Source: Frondihabitans australicus (lineage in GTDB: Bacteria > Actinomycetota > Actinomycetes > Actinomycetales > Microbacteriaceae). Taken from it: a stretch of 64,000 nt of DNA. This document shows positions 61,319 through 64,000 of this stretch, in pieces (positions within the stretch are counted from its first letter, which is position 1; each line of letters begins with the position of its first letter). Location: positions 3,100,001-3,164,000 of the forward strand of contig NZ_RBKS01000001.1 in NCBI RefSeq assembly GCF_003634555.1. The letters are read 5' to 3'. The translations under genes and the position numbers were made by a program. The notes under the pieces are model-generated. The model had not been told where the DNA came from and did no database searches. It saw only the letters and a list, made by a program, of their open reading frames with translations.

Positions 61319-62722
61319 ATGATCCAGACCGCGACCGCAGAACGACTCCTCGACGGCTTCGAGCCGAGCTTCGACGTCGAACTCGCCAAAGCGATCCCCG
61401 AATCCGAGTTCATCGAGCGAATTACCCGACTCCGCCGCGCAGCGGCCGTGGCCGAGAACGAGGTCACCCTCATCCACGCCGACGGGCTGACCGGGTTCCA
61501 AACCTCGAACACGTACCTCAAGTGGCTCTGCGACTGGTCGCGCGAGGGCATCCTCGTCGTGCCCACCGACGCCAGTAAGGGTATCCATCTCTTCACCTTC
61601 TACACGGAGTCGGTCATCATGCCGCCGCAGGGCGAGGCCGTCGGTGTCGAGGAGGTCTGGCAGATCAGCCCGTTCAGCATCGAATACGGCGGGCGCGCCG
61701 GCGACCCGATCCGCAAGACGATCGAGGCTAGCGTCAAGCGCCTCGCCGAGCTCGGCTACACCCGCTCGAGCGTCGGACTCGTCGGCGACCGCCTCTCGGC
61801 CGACTTCTGGCGCGTCCTCGCCGACGAACTCCCCGGCGCGCGCTTCTCGGACCGCACCGAGACACTCAACGAGATGACGAAGCTCCTCTCTGAGAACGAA
61901 CGCGACCAGGTGCGCACCGCCGCCCAGCTCGCGGATGTCGCCTACGAGGCCGCCTGTCACGTGACGAAGCCCGGCGTCACGGACTTCGAGATCTACGCGG
62001 CGTTCACCTACGCGCAGATGTCGCGCGGAGGGGAAACCGGCGACGGCTACCAGATCGGCATCAACCAGTGGGGCACCGCCTGCGGCAAGCCCTACGGCCA
62101 CGTCGTGCGCAGCGGCGACCTCCTCAACCTGTATGTATCGAACGTCAAGTACCACGGCTACACGGCGCAGATCGCCCGGATGATCGCCATCGGCGACATC
62201 ACCGAGAAGCAGGAGACGACGCTCGCAATGTGCGCCGACGCGGTCCGCCGCGCCGAGGCGAAGATCCGTCCCGGCGCACCGATCCATGACCTGCACGACG
62301 CCGCGTTCTCCGCCTACACCGACCGCGGCTACCTATCGCCCGAACAGACCGAGACCTCCCGCATGCCCTACAACTGGGAGTCCGAGAAGGACGGCGGACC
62401 ACGCCGTGTACGCAAGCAGTACGTCCCCGACGTCGACTACGAGGCCTCGGGCCGCCGCCTCGAGCGGGTGTACCCAGCCACGTTCGGCCCGCACAACCCA
62501 AACCTCGGCCACAGCGTCGGCAACATGGGCGCCCCGAAGTTCAACGTCACCAGCCACAACACCGAGCTGCTTCAGCCCGGCATGGCCATGGTGCTGCACG
62601 CGCAGTGGCTCGACCCGCTGAGCGACGGAGCCAACATCGGCGACATGTTCCTCGTCACCGAGGGCGGCTACGAGAACCTCAGCCGCCACACCTCCGTCGA
62701 CGCGTTTCGCGTCGACGCATGA
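61319..62722 (+). CDS. M24-fold (creatinase/Xaa-Pro aminopeptidase) protein lacking metal ligands
   Basis: 467 residues: N-terminal creatinase-type domain (1-about 190) and C-terminal pita-bread domain (TKLLSENERDQVRTAAQLADVAYEAA; GHVVRSGDLLNLYVSNVKYHGYTAQIARMIAIGD; NPNLGHSVGNMG; MAMVLHAQWLDP). Metallopeptidases of the fold use D, D, H, E, E. Here the first Asp position reads LYVSN, the second TAQIAR (Gln) and the late Glu site HAQWL, while the His of GHSVG remains. This fits the metal-free creatinase group better than peptidases. Part of the importer operon, 64 bases after the binding protein; likely hydrolyses the imported compound. Confidence 0.82.
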   Translation: MIQTATAERLLDGFEPSFDVELAKAIPESEFIERITRLRRAAAVAENEVTLIHADGLTGFQTSNTYLKWLCDWSREGILVVPTDASKGIHLFTFYTESVIMPPQGEAVGVEEVWQISPFSIEYGGRAGDPIRKTIEASVKRLAELGYTRSSVGLVGDRLSADFWRVLADELPGARFSDRTETLNEMTKLLSENERDQVRTAAQLADVAYEAACHVTKPGVTDFEIYAAFTYAQMSRGGETGDGYQIGINQWGTACGKPYGHVVRSGDLLNLYVSNVKYHGYTAQIARMIAIGDITEKQETTLAMCADAVRRAEAKIRPGAPIHDLHDAAFSAYTDRGYLSPEQTETSRMPYNWESEKDGGPRRVRKQYVPDVDYEASGRRLERVYPATFGPHNPNLGHSVGNMGAPKFNVTSHNTELLQPGMAMVLHAQWLDPLSDGANIGDMFLVTEGGYENLSRHTSVDAFRVDA

Positions 62723-62781
62723 GCCTCGCGCCTGCCCGTGCCTCGGCGCGGGCGGGCGCGACCGCTCGATACGATCGGGGA

Positions 62782-63399
62782 GTGGAATCGAAGACCGCAT
62801 CTGTTCTCCGGACGCTTCGCGCTGAGATCGTCTCGGGTGAGCTTCCCGGCGGGACACGGCTCAAGGAGGACGTCATCGCTGCCCGTTTCGGGGTGTCGAG
62901 GGTTCCCGTGCGGGAGGCTCTGCGGCAGCTCGAGTCGGAGGGCTTCGCCCTGGCCGAGAAGTACCGGGGAGTGACCGTCGCCGAGGCTTCGGCCGAATCG
63001 GTCATCGAGTTGATGCAGATCCGCCGGCAGCTCGAGGGCCTGGCGGCCCGCTTGGCGGCCAAGCGTCGTGGCGGCGAGTCGTCTGCCGACCTCAAAGTGG
63101 TCGTCGAGCTGGCTCGCGAGGCGACGCCTCCGGTCGAGCCGCTCATCGAGTTCCATCACCTCGTGGCCGGCGCCTCCGGAAACCGCCAACTCGAATCCAT
63201 GATCGAGCGGGTCATCCAGCAGACCGCCTGGGCTTTCGAGCGGCGGACCCAGGATGCGCTCAGCGCCAGCCTCGAGGACCACGCCGCCATCGCCGCGGCG
63301 ATCCTCCGCGGCTCGGAGACGCAGGCTTCCGTCTTTATGGACGAGCACCTGAGCAAGGACGAGGAGTGGCTTCGGGCGGGTCGGGCACTCTCGTCGTAG
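62782..63399 (+). CDS. GntR-family (FCD) transcriptional regulator
   Basis: 205 residues from GTG 62782: wHTH ASVLRTLRAEIVSGELPGGTRLKEDVIAARFGVSRVPVREALRQLESEGFALAEKYRGVTVAE, then FCD domain (ELMQIRRQLEGLAARLAA; IEFHHLVAGASGNRQLESMIERV; SLEDHAAIAAAILRGSETQASVFMDEHL). Two starts are possible: ATG 62719 overlaps the M24 stop (ATGA) and adds 21 residues; GTG 62782 has a TACGAT -10-like element directly upstream, compatible with a leaderless message. Probably binds the GTATAC sites before the MFS gene. Confidence 0.88.
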   Translation: MESKTASVLRTLRAEIVSGELPGGTRLKEDVIAARFGVSRVPVREALRQLESEGFALAEKYRGVTVAEASAESVIELMQIRRQLEGLAARLAAKRRGGESSADLKVVVELAREATPPVEPLIEFHHLVAGASGNRQLESMIERVIQQTAWAFERRTQDALSASLEDHAAIAAAILRGSETQASVFMDEHLSKDEEWLRAGRALSS

Positions 63400-63407
63400 T
63401 CCGATTC

Positions 63408-63533
63408 TCGTATACGACCCTGACCCTGACGGGACACATCTGGCGAGAATTGCCCGGAAGTATGGGCACTTTCGTGCTCCGAAACAAAGCGTATTGAGCC
63501 TGTAACCCGCTAGAAACACCAGGTCGTATACAA
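63408..63533. promoter_or_regulatory. Two GTATAC operators between gntR and the MFS gene
   Basis: TCGTATACGA (63408-63417) is a perfect 10-base palindrome; TCGTATACAA (63524-63533) is a second copy with the same GTATAC core. GTATAC-centred dyads are typical FCD/GntR targets. They flank the promoter region of the MFS gene at 63611. Confidence 0.65.
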
Positions 63534-63610
63534 AAGAGTGTCCCCGCGGTGCATACTGATCATGGCGATCGGGTGCGTCCGTCACACCTCTTTTTCCGCT
63601 GGAGTTACTC

Positions 63611-64000
63611 ATGACTGCTGTAACCGGCTCCACCGCACCCACGGCCTCCCCCGCCGCGACGCCCCGCAACGGCGTCGCCACCGCTCTCGACTCGATCGGG
63701 TTCACGCGCGCTCAGTTCGCCGTTCTCATGCTGATTCTCGCCGGCGAGTTCTTCGACACTCTCGAGCAGAACTCGGTCGGCGCCATGGCGACCAACATCA
63801 AGGCGTCCCTGCAGATCGGCGACGTGCAGCTGACCACGATCAACACGGCCACCGTGATCGGTGGTCTTGTCGGCCGGTTCCTGGCCGGCTGGCTTGCGGA
63901 CCGCTATGGCCGCCGCTTCTCGCTGAGCCTGAACCTGCTCGTGTACACGCTCGGCGGTCTGCTGAGCGCTCTCGCCTTCAACTACGACGTGCTGCTCGTG
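63611..64000 (+). CDS. MFS transporter (5' part; continues beyond window)
   Basis: ATG 63611 after GGAGTTACTC. The visible 130 codons show a Thr/Ala-rich N-terminus, then helices 1-2 and loop LAGEFFDTLEQNSVGAMATNIKASLQ and the MFS loop 2-3 motif GRFLAGWLADRYGRRFSLSLN. The pattern resembles sugar/aromatic acid MFS transporters. Controlled by the adjacent GntR regulator; substrate unknown. Confidence 0.85.
   Translation, partial: MTAVTGSTAPTASPAATPRNGVATALDSIGFTRAQFAVLMLILAGEFFDTLEQNSVGAMATNIKASLQIGDVQLTTINTATVIGGLVGRFLAGWLADRYGRRFSLSLNLLVYTLGGLLSALAFNYDVLLV

Noticed and set aside
1-64000. CRISPR arrays and intact insertion sequences
   Set aside because: No regularly spaced repeat array and no transposase with flanking inverted repeats was seen.

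Overview
The window is high-GC DNA from an actinobacterium, most likely a Microbacteriaceae-type organism. The evidence is the order secreted DUF6049-like protein / CCA-adding enzyme / rpsF-ssb-rpsR-rplI / dnaB, the frequent GTG starts, and the catabolic operons under LacI, LysR, GntR and SARP-type regulators. The species cannot be named from the sequence alone.

Layout. (1) 1-7.3 kb is conserved core: a DUF6049-like secreted protein (minus strand, cut by the window start), the CCA-adding enzyme, rpsF-ssb-rpsR-rplI, then a spacer with two perfect DnaA boxes, and dnaB. (2) 7.3-8.6 kb is less GC-rich. It holds three copies of a 19-nt repeat and a degenerate, probably frameshifted tyrosine recombinase, which looks like an integration scar just after dnaB. 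(3) 9.0-11.6 kb carries a TetR regulator, a Tet(X)-like FAD monooxygenase and an FMN reductase. (4) 11.7-30.5 kb is a large oxidative catabolism or detoxification region: four SDR/quinone-reductase-type genes, three alpha/beta hydrolases, two MFS exporters, a BBE-type FAD oxidase, an NTF2/SnoaL-like protein, an aldehyde dehydrogenase, an Old Yellow Enzyme, a SARP/AfsR-type regulator and a LysR regulator. One 20-nt box, containing a LysR-type T-N11-A dyad (ATC-N9-GAT), recurs in front of five transcription units here and suggests a single LysR regulon.

(5) 31.0-42.7 kb is a LacI-controlled operon: ADP-ribosylglycohydrolase-like protein, nucleoside hydrolase, CUT1 ABC importer (binding protein and two permeases, no ATPase), ribokinase-like kinase, and two paralogous secreted beta-helix proteins. 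The enzyme set points to uptake and breakdown of a ribosyl compound and is the best candidate here for an undescribed system. Perfect hairpins flank the binding-protein gene. (6) 43.0-45.4 kb has a second LysR regulator, a DUF1275 membrane protein and a LuxR-type HTH-only protein. (7) 45.9-54.5 kb has a 2385-residue secreted RHS/PA14 protein with a variable C-terminus, followed by small membrane proteins including a frameshifted paralogue (polymorphic-toxin-like layout). (8) 54.9-62.7 kb is a GntR/FadR-type regulator divergent from a complete Dpp/Opp-type ABC importer plus an M24-fold protein that seems to have lost its metal ligands (creatinase-like). (9) 62.8-64.0 kb has a second GntR regulator, two GTATAC operators and an MFS transporter cut by the window end.

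No complete tRNA, rRNA, CRISPR array or intact insertion sequence was seen. All functional calls come from reading motifs and gene order; no database search was run.
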